Part shown: positions 1-8,222 of the stretch, piece after piece | How the letters are laid out: the number at the start of each line of letters is the position of its first letter | How positions within the stretch are numbered: the stretch's first letter is position 1 | NCBI GenBank assembly: GCA_021029095.1 | Contig: JAJOHG010000610.1 | Span: 1 to 11,605 of the forward strand | Direction: 5' to 3' | DNA length: 11,605 nt | Source: Phellopilus nigrolimitatus | Taxonomy: Eukaryota > Basidiomycota > Agaricomycetes > Hymenochaetales > Hymenochaetaceae | Made by a program: the position numbers and the translations under genes | The notes under the pieces: generated by a model | Databases searched by the model: none | Seen by the model: only the letters and a program-made list of their open reading frames with translations | Told to the model about the DNA's origin: nothing

Positions 1-80
1 TCATCGACTCGAGCGGCCACTCAACTTCTGTAATGTGGCATTCCGATGTGGTCCCCCCGCCCTGTTTCGACTGGCAATGG

Positions 81-218
81 GGTGGAGACAGACAAGTCTG
101 CTGGAAAAATCGCGCGGAAGTTAACGTCGTACGGAGCCAGCACCTGACATTCCACAAGGTAGCTAGACCGATGGAGTTACCCTTACGCTGATGGCAGGGT
201 GGCAGACAGGTCTGCTGG
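81..218. repeat. Duplicated CAGACNNGTCTG palindrome with shared flanks
   Basis: Two 12-base inverted repeats, CAGAC-AA-GTCTG at 89-100 and CAGAC-AG-GTCTG at 203-214, lie 114 bases apart in the same orientation. Both are preceded by a GGGTGG-like block and followed by CTGG, so a unit of about 25 bases is imperfectly duplicated. A binding site for a dimeric regulator would look like this, but I do not know a named fungal factor with this site. Confidence 0.5.
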
Positions 219-493
219 CGCTGCGTGGTGTCTCGTTGAAGTGAATAGCAGTTCAGCTTTGTCCTGTTGACGGTGATGTCCTCCTAGGCCTTCGAGAATG
301 CCTCAAAGCACTGTTAGACTCCTTTGATGTTTAAAATCCTCCATGACAAACTGACGTCGTTATGGTACGAGTTATTCTACAATCAGTTATTACTGTGTAT
401 TCCAATAATTTGCTTGGTAGTTCGCAGTTACCTCTGGCATCCTTCATTATGGCTGTAGACTGGATCTTGTGTATCACAGATTGCATTCATCGA

Positions 494-532
494 CCAATCA
501 CAGTTATTAAAGAATCTAAGTTATCTATAAAA
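494..532 (+). promoter_or_regulatory. Candidate core promoter (CCAAT and TATAAAA)
   Basis: A CCAAT box at 494-498 lies about 30 bases before a TATAAAA-like box at 525-531. Both sit in AT-rich DNA and are oriented toward the methyltransferase start at 784. CCAAT boxes are bound by the HAP complex in fungi. The assignment is by motif only, and the roughly 250-base distance to the start codon is long for a fungal gene. Confidence 0.4.
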
Positions 533-783
533 CCGTGAGCATAACAACTTAGGTATTGCCCAGCTTTGACGCCATATCGCATACAGGAACAAGATAAACA
601 TAACCGATAATAAAAACTTACGCATTCTCAACGCAAATAAAAGGTTGCTCTCTATAGTGCATCAAAAAAGGTATGCTTGAAAATGCGCCCAAGAAAATGG
701 ATAAGATGCTTACGTATTGTCATAGGACGCGCTCAGACGCGTCGTGATCGACATCCGATTCGTCTTGACTTTGGTCAATACCA

Positions 784-2088
784 ATGGCCCTGCCCGCACA
801 CCAGACGAAACACCTCCCGATGCTGACCTACCCATTCTTTGACAACACCTTCGAGCTTTCACAGTCCAATGATGGGCATGTAAACGGTACCGCGCTTTGG
901 CTGGGCGCGCAGTGCCTCTCCGCTTTCCTCGCCGACGTCCTCCCCTCGCCCCAAACGAAGTCATTTCGTAATGCCAACACTGGACAGGAAAGACAGGGAC
1001 AGAAAAGAAGGCAGAACTGCGAAATGACTTCGGATATAAACCTGGTCGGCATGATGCTGTTCTCTGAGCGTGGCGCGGCTTAGTGTCGTCTAATTCGTAC
1101 AGGATGATCCCTTAGACCGAACTACAAACTCCTCCGCATCTGTGCTACAGGGACAAGGGGTCCGCAAACTGCGCGCAATCGAACTGGGCAGCGGCATCGG
1201 TCTCTCCGCGTACGTGCTCCGTCCCACGCCCTCTCTGAACAGCAGCCGATTCATACTACCGCCTTTCTACCTCTGGTACGGGTTTCGACTGTGTTTCACT
1301 CGCTTTTTTTGCCGAATGCTTTGTCAAAAAAAAAAAAACATGACCCGAGCAGACTTGCACTGGCCGCCCTCGGCTGGGACGTCCTTGCGACCGACACACC
1401 CGCCGTGATCGATGCTGTCCTCGCGTCGAACGTGGCACGCAACATGCAAGGTCTTCGCACGCGTGCTGGCGCCAGCCTTTCAGAGGAAATCCTAGTGGGT
1501 ACCGTGCAAGTGCGCGCGCTCGATTGGACAGTCCCGTCCGCAGAGTGGGACTGGGACGACCCGGCATGCGTGGCAGACTCTCGTTCCAACTCCGCAGAAA
1601 GACGTAGCTCCGATTTTGGTTCTACGATAGACAAGGGTCCTGCTGGTGACGCGGACGAGCTCCTCCGCCCGCCGTTCGATCTGATTCTCACAGCCGATAC
1701 GGTCTACAGTCCTGCACTCATTTCGCCGCTCCTCCGCACGCTGCGCCACCTCTGTCTTCTTTCCCTCGTGGCCACTAATTCTTCCAGCAAGTCGCCCTCG
1801 TCAAACGTCAATCCGTCGGAAAAGTCTGCCAAGTTGAAACACCCACACCTCTACCTCGCGCTCGAGGCGCGCGATCCAGAGCTCGTTTCCTCGTTTTTCG
1901 CTGAGGCGCGCAAGACATGGGGACTGGCCGCGATGCAGGTGCCGCAACGTCGCGTCGTGCGTGGGATGGCGCGCGTGGGACTTAGCGGGTGGGCGCGCTC
2001 CGACTGGGAAGGCGTACAGATTTGGAAGATGCAGCTGATAGACACGGGTACAGTTCAGTCAGCAGGAAAAAGCTATGGAATGGCTTGA
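784..2088 (+). CDS. METTL21/EFM-type protein lysine methyltransferase-like protein
   Basis: Predicted SAM-dependent methyltransferase of the seven-beta-strand lysine methyltransferase group (Methyltransferase_16, which includes METTL21 and yeast EFM proteins). My model is 784-967, 1116-1209 and 1353-2088, giving 337 aa. Residues 34-42 (NGTALWLGA) fit the conserved N-terminal segment before the Rossmann fold. Residues 84-90 (ELGSGIG) are SAM motif I, Asp107 ends the second strand, D150-W151 lies where a DW pair is usual, and TADTVY at 206-211 supplies the DxxY motif typical of this group. A Ser/Lys-rich insertion follows the LLRTLRHL helix. Intron 2 has a GTACGT donor and joins GLSA to LALAALGWDVLATD cleanly. 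Intron 1 is uncertain: the donor at 968 (GTAATG) with the acceptor at 1115 keeps frame and follows a CTAAT branch site, but 1045-1102 is an alternative. Both introns (148 and 143 nt) are longer than most others in the window. The substrate cannot be told; elongation factor and other lysines are methylated by relatives. The family call is firm and the N-terminus is moderate. Confidence 0.82.
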
Positions 2089-2130
2089 AACCATGATCTA
2101 ATCTTCTTTCCATACTCAATGACCCTAAAA

Positions 2131-2136
2131 AATAAA
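2131..2136 (+). terminator. Poly(A) signal of the methyltransferase gene
   Basis: AATAAA lies 43 bases after the stop codon at 2086-2088, in an AT-rich tail, which fits a cleavage and polyadenylation signal. Confidence 0.55.
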
Positions 2137-2485
2137 TGACAAAGACTTGGCATTCGCAGAGATCAAGGATTTCGCAAAATATTTTATCTCAATTTCCAAA
2201 TCGGCCAAGGATGTTCAAATATGCACCAAGCTATCCAAGAAAAATGCAGGATTGTCAACATTGAAAGACTATCCTCTTTAGTTAGCCATTTTGGATTGTT
2301 CGGGTCGTGCATTACAACAATTTATTTTGCCTAACAGCTTGAAAGTGGCTATCATTTCAATTACCATGCACTTTTTTTTCATTCTGTATGAGTATTCAGT
2401 ATTTGAGTGTCTTGATGCAACAGACATAGTCAACCGAAACTCTCAAGCTGTCCTCACATTTATCCAAGACCGAGGATTCTGAGTT
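2137..2485. other. AT-rich spacer without a clear gene
   Basis: This stretch is clearly richer in A and T than the flanking genes. It contains an open frame of 63 codons at 2291-2482 that ends in TGA, with a Phe/Ile-rich hydrophobic run and no recognisable family. It is in the same frame as the following candidate exon, so it could be an upstream exon or decayed coding sequence. I do not annotate it as a gene. Confidence 0.4.
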
Positions 2486-2895
2486 TTGCAGTACTTCTCG
2501 GCCTTGAATTTCAACTCTGACCATGCTGTTCCCGTTATGATGTCGAGGATGGAAGCGCGTTATCACCACGACGCGCTGCGCCAAACGGCTCGACAATTTG
2601 GAATTTTGCGAGCTCGCTCCGAAGTCGGAAATCCTCTTTTCCAAATCCTCTTTTCCTACGCGCAACAGCTCATTGAGGCTCCGGAGGTAAGTCTGGAGTC
2701 CTCAAGCGCAATAGGAGTGTCTACTTCGACACTTTCTTCGCGCTCAGTAAGGGACTCATGCACGCGGACGCAAGCCAGCGGCTAGCTCTAAAGGACGCAG
2801 ATTCAAAGGCGCAACACGAATCTGTTGCGCAACCCGAGGTGGATGGGCTGGCTATGGGCTTGAAGATAGCTCGCCTGATTACGCAAGTGGCGTAA
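2486..2895 (+). CDS. Hypothetical two-exon gene or gene remnant
   Basis: I do not recognise the product. A frame open from 2486 runs to a perfect GTAAGT donor at 2687. Its first ATG is at 2537, and a possible 3' splice site (TTTTGCAG) ends at 2491. Removing 2687-2751 (65 nt, with AAG as acceptor) joins it in phase 0 to a second open stretch, 2752-2895, that ends in TAA. From the ATG at 2537 this gives about 97 aa with an amphipathic, helical look (QILFSYAQQL; LAMGLKIARLI). Skipping the intron, the second frame extends back to 2677 as KRNRSVYFDTFFALSKGLM, so a frameshifted uninterrupted ancestor is equally possible. A better-looking CAG acceptor at 2747 would produce an immediate stop. There is no clear promoter. 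It may be the 3' end of a gene whose 5' exons have decayed. Confidence 0.3.
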
Positions 2896-3416
2896 GATAT
2901 GATTGTAGTATCCTCTTGTAGCATTGGAATCTGTACGAGCGCCATGTCAATATTCGATCGGCAAATTATCGGATGTTTATTTTATATTTTCATGCATGTA
3001 TGAGCTGTCGAGCTCAACGGTGAGCACCAGAAAGCGAGATGGACAATTTTCATACAACATGCATATTTTTTGTGCTGGCGGAGAAGGGGCGAGCCGGCTC
3101 ACTGAACGTTCTGCGCGGGCACGTAGTACATGTACATCGATCCGAAAACGGAGGGCTTCTACGGATGTACTCGTCGTGAAAGGGCGTCGCGGGTCATGAC
3201 AGGCAGGCAAGGCTCCTGGGAGGGGAAAAGAAGAGCAAAGAAGGCGTAAAGGACAAAGCAAGGACGAGCAAATCCGACAATCGACAATCGGGGATGAGAT
3301 AAGAGCGAAGAAGCCGAGGGAACGCAAGATGGCCTGTCTAAGAGAAGACGAACGCCGTTGCTAAGGATGCCTGTTGGATTCCTTCCCCCCTACTCTTCTG
3401 CTCTCCTATGGGACGT
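2896..3416. other. Intergenic region, no convincing gene
   Basis: No frame here resembles a known protein. Visible structure includes a perfect hairpin, TGAGCT-GTCG-AGCTCA, at 3001-3016 and a palindrome, GTACATGTAC, at 3126-3135. A purine-rich tract spans about 3220-3350 on the plus strand, containing a 7-base tandem GACAATC repeat. An AATAAA on the minus strand at 2977-2982 could end a minus-strand transcript, perhaps a long 3' end of the gene that stops at 3417. Confidence 0.5.
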
Positions 3417-4371
3417 CTATGCACTAGCACTGACGGCTTCGGGAACAGTGGTTGGCTGTGGTGTGTTCTGTCGGCTGCTGGATGATCACACGATATGACA
3501 ACGGTCAATGAATTGAATTCCGATATAAGGACATTGAAAAACATACACGGATGCCTCGTCTTCCATGTCCTCTCTCCGTGTCGTAACAAGCGTAAGCGTG
3601 CGGTCGAATCCGTGGCTCGACTGCAATCCAGACGGACTCAGATGTTAGACAGCGGCAAAGATAGAATAATAATAATAAAATAAGCAGGCACGCACGAGGT
3701 CCCTCCATGTCTCCTCTTCATCATTCTCCGTCTGCAGCTGGTATATTTGTAAGAATCCCTGGAACCTGCCGTGCCAGCTCCCGTCAGCTTTTCTCCTCTT
3801 TCCTCTCCAAGCCAGATGAAGAGCGGAAGCCAAGGAAAGGACAGACGAATCAAAAGACGCGCAGAACGCGCACGTACGTGAGGTTCCCGTCTTCCGTGAC
3901 GTCGACGAGCTCGAGCTCCTCCTTGGCCTCCTGCGGGAGGGGCGAGCCGTTGGTGTCCGTGGCCCAGTGGTCGAGCGCGTCGGCCGTGAAGTGGGCATTT
4001 GGCGGAGGCACGAGGAGCGGCGGGCTGAGCCCCGGCTGCAGGTCTGCGGAGGGCGGCCTGGGCGCGGGTGTGCAGTATTTGGCAAAGATGTGCATTAGAC
4101 AACGCTCGAACTGCGATTTTCGAAAATCATTTTAGGAGGGGGGGGGAAACCAGTGAGAACGTGAATCAGGACGGGTAGACAAAAGATGGCACGGAAAAGC
4201 AGATGGCAGCAGACCAACCTTATCGCTGATCCCGCCCTCGTTGTCGAGGAGCTGCACGCCTGTTGGTGCGTTCCTCCTGCCCTGGGATACGTACGGCTCT
4301 GGCGTCTCCGGACGCGGCGACTGCATGCGGGTCGGTTCGTTCGGGTCGAAGATGTTGTAGTAAGCAGCCAT
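3417..4371 (-). CDS. Small EF-hand-like protein resembling the Miro/Gem1 EF-hand-associated segment
   Basis: Five exons on the minus strand: 4371-4219, 4110-3878, 3765-3696, 3620-3547 and 3477-3417, about 196 aa. The start gives MAAYYNIFDPNEPTRMQ. Residues 52-63 (FERCLMHIFAKY) are followed by a Pro-rich linker, then FTADALDHW (92-100), TNGSPLP (104-110) and an EF-hand-like loop at 121-132 (D-x-T-x-D-G-N-L-T). The twelfth loop position is Gly instead of Glu, so calcium binding is doubtful. GFLQIYQLQ, then ETWRDL and HGFDRTLTL (132-163), match the order GFL..L..ETTW..LR.FGY...L.L known from the EF-hand-associated region of mitochondrial Rho GTPases, but there is no GTPase domain. Introns have GTTGGT, GTACGT, GTGCGT and GTATGT donors, and the third has a CTAAC branch site. 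The last intron offers CAGCAG tandem acceptors. Without it, the frame would run to a TGA at 3486. The cellular role is unknown. The gene shares a divergent promoter with eIF2B epsilon. Confidence 0.75.
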
Positions 4372-4608
4372 GGCTGGCAGCAGCAGCGCTCTCAGCAGGT
4401 ACACGGATCTCGATGGCAAAGAGAGACGGCGTCGACAGTTGGCAAGGCGGAAACGCACGGCTCGCGGCCGACTGTCGATCGTCCCAAGGAGTCAAGGACG
4501 CCATTTGCCTCACGTGATCGAGTTACTGTCTGATTTATTTATTATTATTTCTGAAGTGACTCAAGCTCATCGTACACACTCGCCACATAGAAAAGAAAAG
4601 AGAAAAAA
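4372..4608. promoter_or_regulatory. Bidirectional promoter with a TCACGTGA E-box
   Basis: These 237 bases separate the divergent start codons of the EF-hand-like gene (4371, minus) and eIF2B epsilon (4609, plus). They hold a palindromic TCACGTGA at 4510-4517, an E-box that basic helix-loop-helix factors such as Cbf1 bind in fungi. A TTATTTATTATTATTT stretch near 4535-4551 follows, and an A-rich leader ends directly at the eIF2B start (AAAAAAATGG, a good start context). Confidence 0.5.
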
Positions 4609-7308
4609 ATGGCACACAAGAGCAGCAACGGGAAGGAGAAGGCAGTGGCGGAGCAGGAGGAGGAGGTCCTCCAGGCCGTCGTCCTCGCAGACAGCTTCAA
4701 CAACCGCTTCAAGCCGCTCACCGTCAACAGGCCTCGCGTACGTCTTACAGCCCGTTTCCGTAAAGTGCATATGTTCATCCCTCGCTCTCTGGAAGTGCTT
4801 GCTCCCCGTATGCAACACCCCGCTCCTCGACTGGACGTTCGAGAGCCTCGCGCTCGCAGGCGTGCAGGAGATCTTCGTCATCTGCCGCTCGCACGCCGAC
4901 CAAGTCAAAGCCGCCATCCGGTGCGTCTGCCCTGCTCCCTGCACGTCATATACCGCTATAGCTCACCCCCGCACACAGAGACTCCAAATGGTCGCACCCG
5001 GGCTCCGGCATCAAGATAGTGCCCATCGTCACCGCGAAGGAGTCCTTCTCCGCCGGCGACGCCATGCGCGACATCTACACGCACGGCATCATCACCTCCG
5101 ACTTCGTCCTCGTCGCGGGCGACCTCGTCAGCAACGTCCGCATCGACGACGTCGTCCGCGCGCACAAGGAGCGCCGCCGCACCAACCGGGACGCGCTCAT
5201 GACCATGGTCGTCAAGGAGTCGGGCGCGGTGCATAGGACCAGGTATGTGCAGCGGTCCTTAAGTTGGGCTTGACGTTGACGAGACGCGTGCGTTTAGGCC
5301 GAGAGGAGAGACGTCCGTCTTCGTCCTTGACTCGAATACACAGGAGTGTCTACACTATGAAGCGATGCAGGGCTACCCGCCGCAGAGCCATGCGCACATA
5401 CCGCGCGAGATCTTCAACGAGCACCCCGACGTCGAAATCCGCAATGATCTCATCGACTGTTATATCGATGTCTGCTCGCTGGAGGTAGTTCCCGCCTGTA
5501 CGATCCCATTTCTGAAGGAGCTTATAAGATCATGCAGGTGCCTTCACTATTCCAAGATAACTTTGACTACCTGGACATCCGCCGCGACTTCGTACACGGC
5601 GTGCTCACTTCCGATTTACTTATGAAAAATATCTATTGCCATGTTATTACCGACGGCTATGCCGCCCGTGTCAAGGACACAAAAAGCTACGCGTCTATCA
5701 GGTACGTTTCCTCCCTCTCTTTCTCAAGTGCATTGACATTAAGTGGCGTCCAGCAAAGATATCCTCGCGCGCTGGACGTTCCCCCTCGTTCCGGACGACA
5801 ACTATCCGGGCTCTGCGTCGACAAGCTACGAGCACGTTCGAGGGAACAAGTACCTCTCGCTTGCCTCCCCGCCGCAGCTCGCGCGCACGTCGCACGTCGG
5901 GCCGCTCACGCTACTCGGTCCGGGCACGTCCATCGCGGCCGACGCGCGCGTGTCAGGCTCGGTGCTCGGCGCGAACTGCGTGCTCGGGCAGGGCGCTGTC
6001 GTCACGGACAGCATCCTGTGGGACGACGTGCGCGTCGAACACGGGTGTGTCGTCGAGGGCAGCGTCCTGGGGCGCGGCGTTGTGGTGCTCGCGGGCTCGC
6101 GCGTCGATCGCGGCTGTTTGATTGCAGACGGCGTCGTGATCGGCCCCGAGGCAAGGGTAAAACGGCTGACGCGCGTGTCGAGAAAAAGAAGAACAGTGGG
6201 CGAGGGTGGAAAAGCGGACGAAGATGAAGATGAGGAGCTAGAGGACGTCGAGGCTGGTGAGTTCCAAATAATCGGATCCATCGTAATTATGATTATGTTT
6301 TTTTTTTTTCTCTAGCACAAACAGACGAGCTCCGGCTTAGCCTCGGAGAGGAGTCAAATGGCCTTGTGTGGCCGGGCGACACTGCTGGCACGGACGAGGA
6401 CGAAGACGAGCTGAATTCCCGTGCCAACGAGCGCCTTCTGCGGTTAGGTCAGTACGCCACGCAACCTACCTGGCTTCTTGCTCCGCTAAACCCCGCATGG
6501 TCTAGGCGACAACGCCTCCGACCTCGACCTTTCAGAGACCGGGTCGGTCACCTCCTCGTCCGACTCGGGGGCAGACTCGGACTCGGAAGACGGGAGCGGC
6601 GCGCTGGGGCTCTCGCTGAGCTCGTCAACGACGACGCTGCCGCTCGCGGGGCTCGGGCTGGGGGAGAAGTCTGCGGTGGCGGAGCTCGCGGACGCGCAGG
6701 CGGCGCGCGAGTTCGCGGCGGAGGTGGGCGCGTCGCTCGCGCGCGCGTTCGCGGAGGGCCACAGCGTGGAGAACGCGGCGGTGGAGCTGAAGACGCTGCG
6801 CATGGCGAGCAACGTGCCGCTGCGGCGCGTGCGCGCGGCGGTCGTCGCGGGCGTCGTGGAGCTCGTCGCGCTCGCGGAGGCGCCGGCGCAGCAGCGCGCG
6901 GAGATCGCGAAGGTGGTCGGCCGCTGGGGCGGGCTGATCGACTCGATCGGCGGCGTGGACGCGGTGGAGACGATCGAGGTGCTGCAGGTGCGTGCCGGTC
7001 GAGCTGACTGGGGGGTCGGTTGTTGAAAATGTGTTTACGCCCGATCGTATTTTTAGGAACACTGTGCGCAGTCGCCGCGCCTGGGACTGTTCGGGCAGAT
7101 CTTGGCAGCGCTGTATCAGGACGACGTGGTAGACGAGGACGACATCCGCGCGTGGCACGGGCGGGCGACGTCGAAGGGCGGCGACGCGGATGGGGAGGCC
7201 TTGGCAGAAAACATGCACAAATGCTGGGCCGTTGGCGCGCGGATGATCGAGCAGTTTGACGAACAGGATGACGAGAGCGATAGCGAGGACTCTTCTGAGA
7301 GCGACTAA
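4609..7308 (+). CDS. GCD6: Translation initiation factor eIF2B subunit epsilon (catalytic GEF subunit)
   Basis: Catalytic subunit of the eIF2B complex, which exchanges GDP for GTP on eIF2 in the cytosol and is the target of eIF2-alpha phosphorylation stress control. Exons are 4609-4737, 4796-4920, 4979-5242, 5298-5484, 5538-5701, 5754-6256, 6316-6447, 6506-6987 and 7057-7308, giving 745 aa (yeast and human proteins are about 710-720). Residues 20-245 form a nucleotidyltransferase-like domain (AVVLADSFNNRFKPLT; CLLPVCNTPLLDW). N243-F244 in DNFDYLDIRRDF corresponds to the NF motif known to matter for exchange in yeast Gcd6. Residues 336-425 are hexapeptide repeats of a left-handed beta helix. 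An acidic, Ser-rich linker follows. Residues of about 565-735 form the W2 (eIF5C) domain that carries exchange activity, with LYQDDVVDEDDIRAW near the end and an acidic tail. All eight introns are 52-69 nt and every junction keeps frame. The only odd splice site is the AAG acceptor of intron 1. Confidence 0.95.
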
Positions 7309-7331
7309 ATCCGAGTGTCATTGGCCATCGT

Positions 7332-7538
7332 AATAAAGCACACTGCACACACGCGGACGGGGATTTAGAAAAGGGCAACAGGGTATCAGTCGTAGAATAA
7401 CATTACGCAGCGTGAACTAGGTAGTGCAAGATGTACAAATTGTCTGAAGAGGGCGGACAGAAATACAAAACAGAAACGTCCTAGGTAGACGGGGTGGCAA
7501 AGACGAAGGATAATGTAATGTCATGTCATGGCGTGGCG
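7332..7538. terminator. Poly(A) signal and short convergent spacer
   Basis: AATAAA at 7332-7337 lies 24 bases after the eIF2B epsilon stop and should end that transcript. The rest, up to the PMP3 stop at 7539 on the minus strand, holds no gene. A short GTAATGTCATGTCATGG repeat-like stretch lies near 7515-7531. The two transcripts converge here, and their 3' ends may overlap. No clear AATAAA is visible for the minus strand. Confidence 0.5.
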
Positions 7539-7978
7539 CTAATACTTGAGAATAATGTATAAGGCGTGGATGATGCCGGGGCTAGAAAAATGGGGGGACA
7601 AGTAAGGACAAGTAAGCACGTGGACATCGAACGAGGGAGGAAGACGTACAAATAACCAAGGATGGTCTTTGGGACGACGGGGAAGGGGTATGAGCATGTG
7701 CAGCTAACAGATCAGTTTAGAAAGAAAGAAAAACGTACTAGGAGAATGTTGATGAGCTAGACGACAAAAGAGAGTCAGATATGAAAGAAGCCGAAGGAAG
7801 AGAAGGGGAGAAGACGAACGAGGTCAGCGCCGCAGCCGCGTTCGAGGAAAACGCCGATGGGGGGGACGAAGATGGCGAAGCTGGGAAATGGGGAAGAAGA
7901 CGTGAGCTAGAGAGGGCGAGGAGGGGTTGAAGAGACTGCTTACAAGATCTTGCAGATGTCTGATGCGGTGAAAGGCAT
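7539..7978 (-). CDS. PMP3: Plasma membrane proteolipid 3 (PMP3/RCI2 family)
   Basis: Tiny hydrophobic plasma-membrane protein of the PMP3 family, which affects membrane potential and cation and salt tolerance in yeast. The gene is easy to miss because its 57 codons are spread over five exons on the minus strand: 7978-7944, 7880-7820, 7756-7739 (18 nt), 7666-7650 (17 nt) and 7581-7539. The product begins MPFTASDICKI and continues through PPIGVFLERGCGADL, LINILL, TILGY and PGIIHALYIILKY. This is the complete family pattern with two membrane segments and the usual length (55-57 aa). Introns are 63, 63, 72 and 68 nt with donors GTAAGC, GTTCGT, GTACGT and GTACGT, and every junction keeps frame. 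A TATAAAAG box lies about 50 bases before the start codon, as expected for a strongly or inducibly expressed gene. It is divergent from the kynurenine formamidase gene. Confidence 0.94.
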
Positions 7979-8222
7979 GGCTGTCGTCTTTTGGGGGGAG
8001 CAAACGAGCAACGGACACCCGAGGCCTTTTATACCCAGTCAGCCTAGCCAGCCTAGCCAGCCTCAGCCTTGGCGTACCCAGAATGACGTCGACTATTACT
8101 CGCCGGCCCCTTCCGGTGGCGCGCTCTTTAATTGGGTTTTCCTCCTTCGGCCCGACGCCCGCCCGCCCTTCCCGCGGCCACACCGGCGCCGCTCCCATAT
8201 CTCCATCCCGCCTAGTAGTAGC
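7979..8222. promoter_or_regulatory. Bidirectional PMP3 / formamidase promoter
   Basis: This 244-base spacer lies between divergent start codons. On the minus strand, toward PMP3, a TATAAAAG box occupies 8033-8026. Just upstream of it a 9-base unit (AGCCTAGCC) is repeated in tandem at 8041-8058, followed by a partial copy. A CCAAT box on the minus strand is seen as ATTGG at 8131-8135. CCCCT at 8107-8111 reads AGGGG on the minus strand, the core of the fungal stress response element, and TGACGTCG at 8084-8091 is close to a CRE. No TATA box is clear for the formamidase side. Confidence 0.55.

Larger units (their letters stand above)
1..783. other. Non-coding upstream region
   Basis: I see no reading frame of useful length and no RNA gene here. 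The first 300 bases have mixed composition and carry two copies of a small palindrome, listed separately. Bases from about 330 to 680 are AT-rich and look like intergenic or promoter DNA for the methyltransferase gene that starts at 784. The stretch between the TATA-like site near 525 and the start codon would be a 5' leader of about 200 nt. It could contain an undetected leader intron. Confidence 0.6.

Noticed and set aside
3099..3158. Minus-strand stretch reading KPSVFGSMYMYYVPAQNVQ after a TAG, like a terminal exon
   Set aside because: It looks protein-like, but no upstream exon or donor that would join it could be found, and only about 20 codons are involved.
3197..3327. Minus-strand frame with a hydrophobic start (MRSLGFFALISS), like a signal peptide
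   Set aside because: The frame is driven by a pyrimidine-rich tract, shows no family features further on, and has no supporting splice pattern.
3590..3615. GGTCGAATCC, resembling a tRNA T-loop
   Set aside because: The flanks do not form the 5-bp T stem, and no acceptor or anticodon arm can be drawn around it.
3665..3680. AAT trinucleotide microsatellite
   Set aside because: It is a short repeat inside the third intron of the EF-hand-like gene, ordinary for AT-rich intron DNA.
6548..7378. Long minus-strand open frame opposite eIF2B epsilon
   Set aside because: It is a Pro/Arg-rich shadow of the GC-rich W2-domain exons and has no family features.
7950..8222. Upstream extension of the formamidase frame to 7950
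   Set aside because: It runs through the PMP3 first exon on the other strand and the shared promoter with its TATA box. The start at 8223 gives the expected N-terminus.
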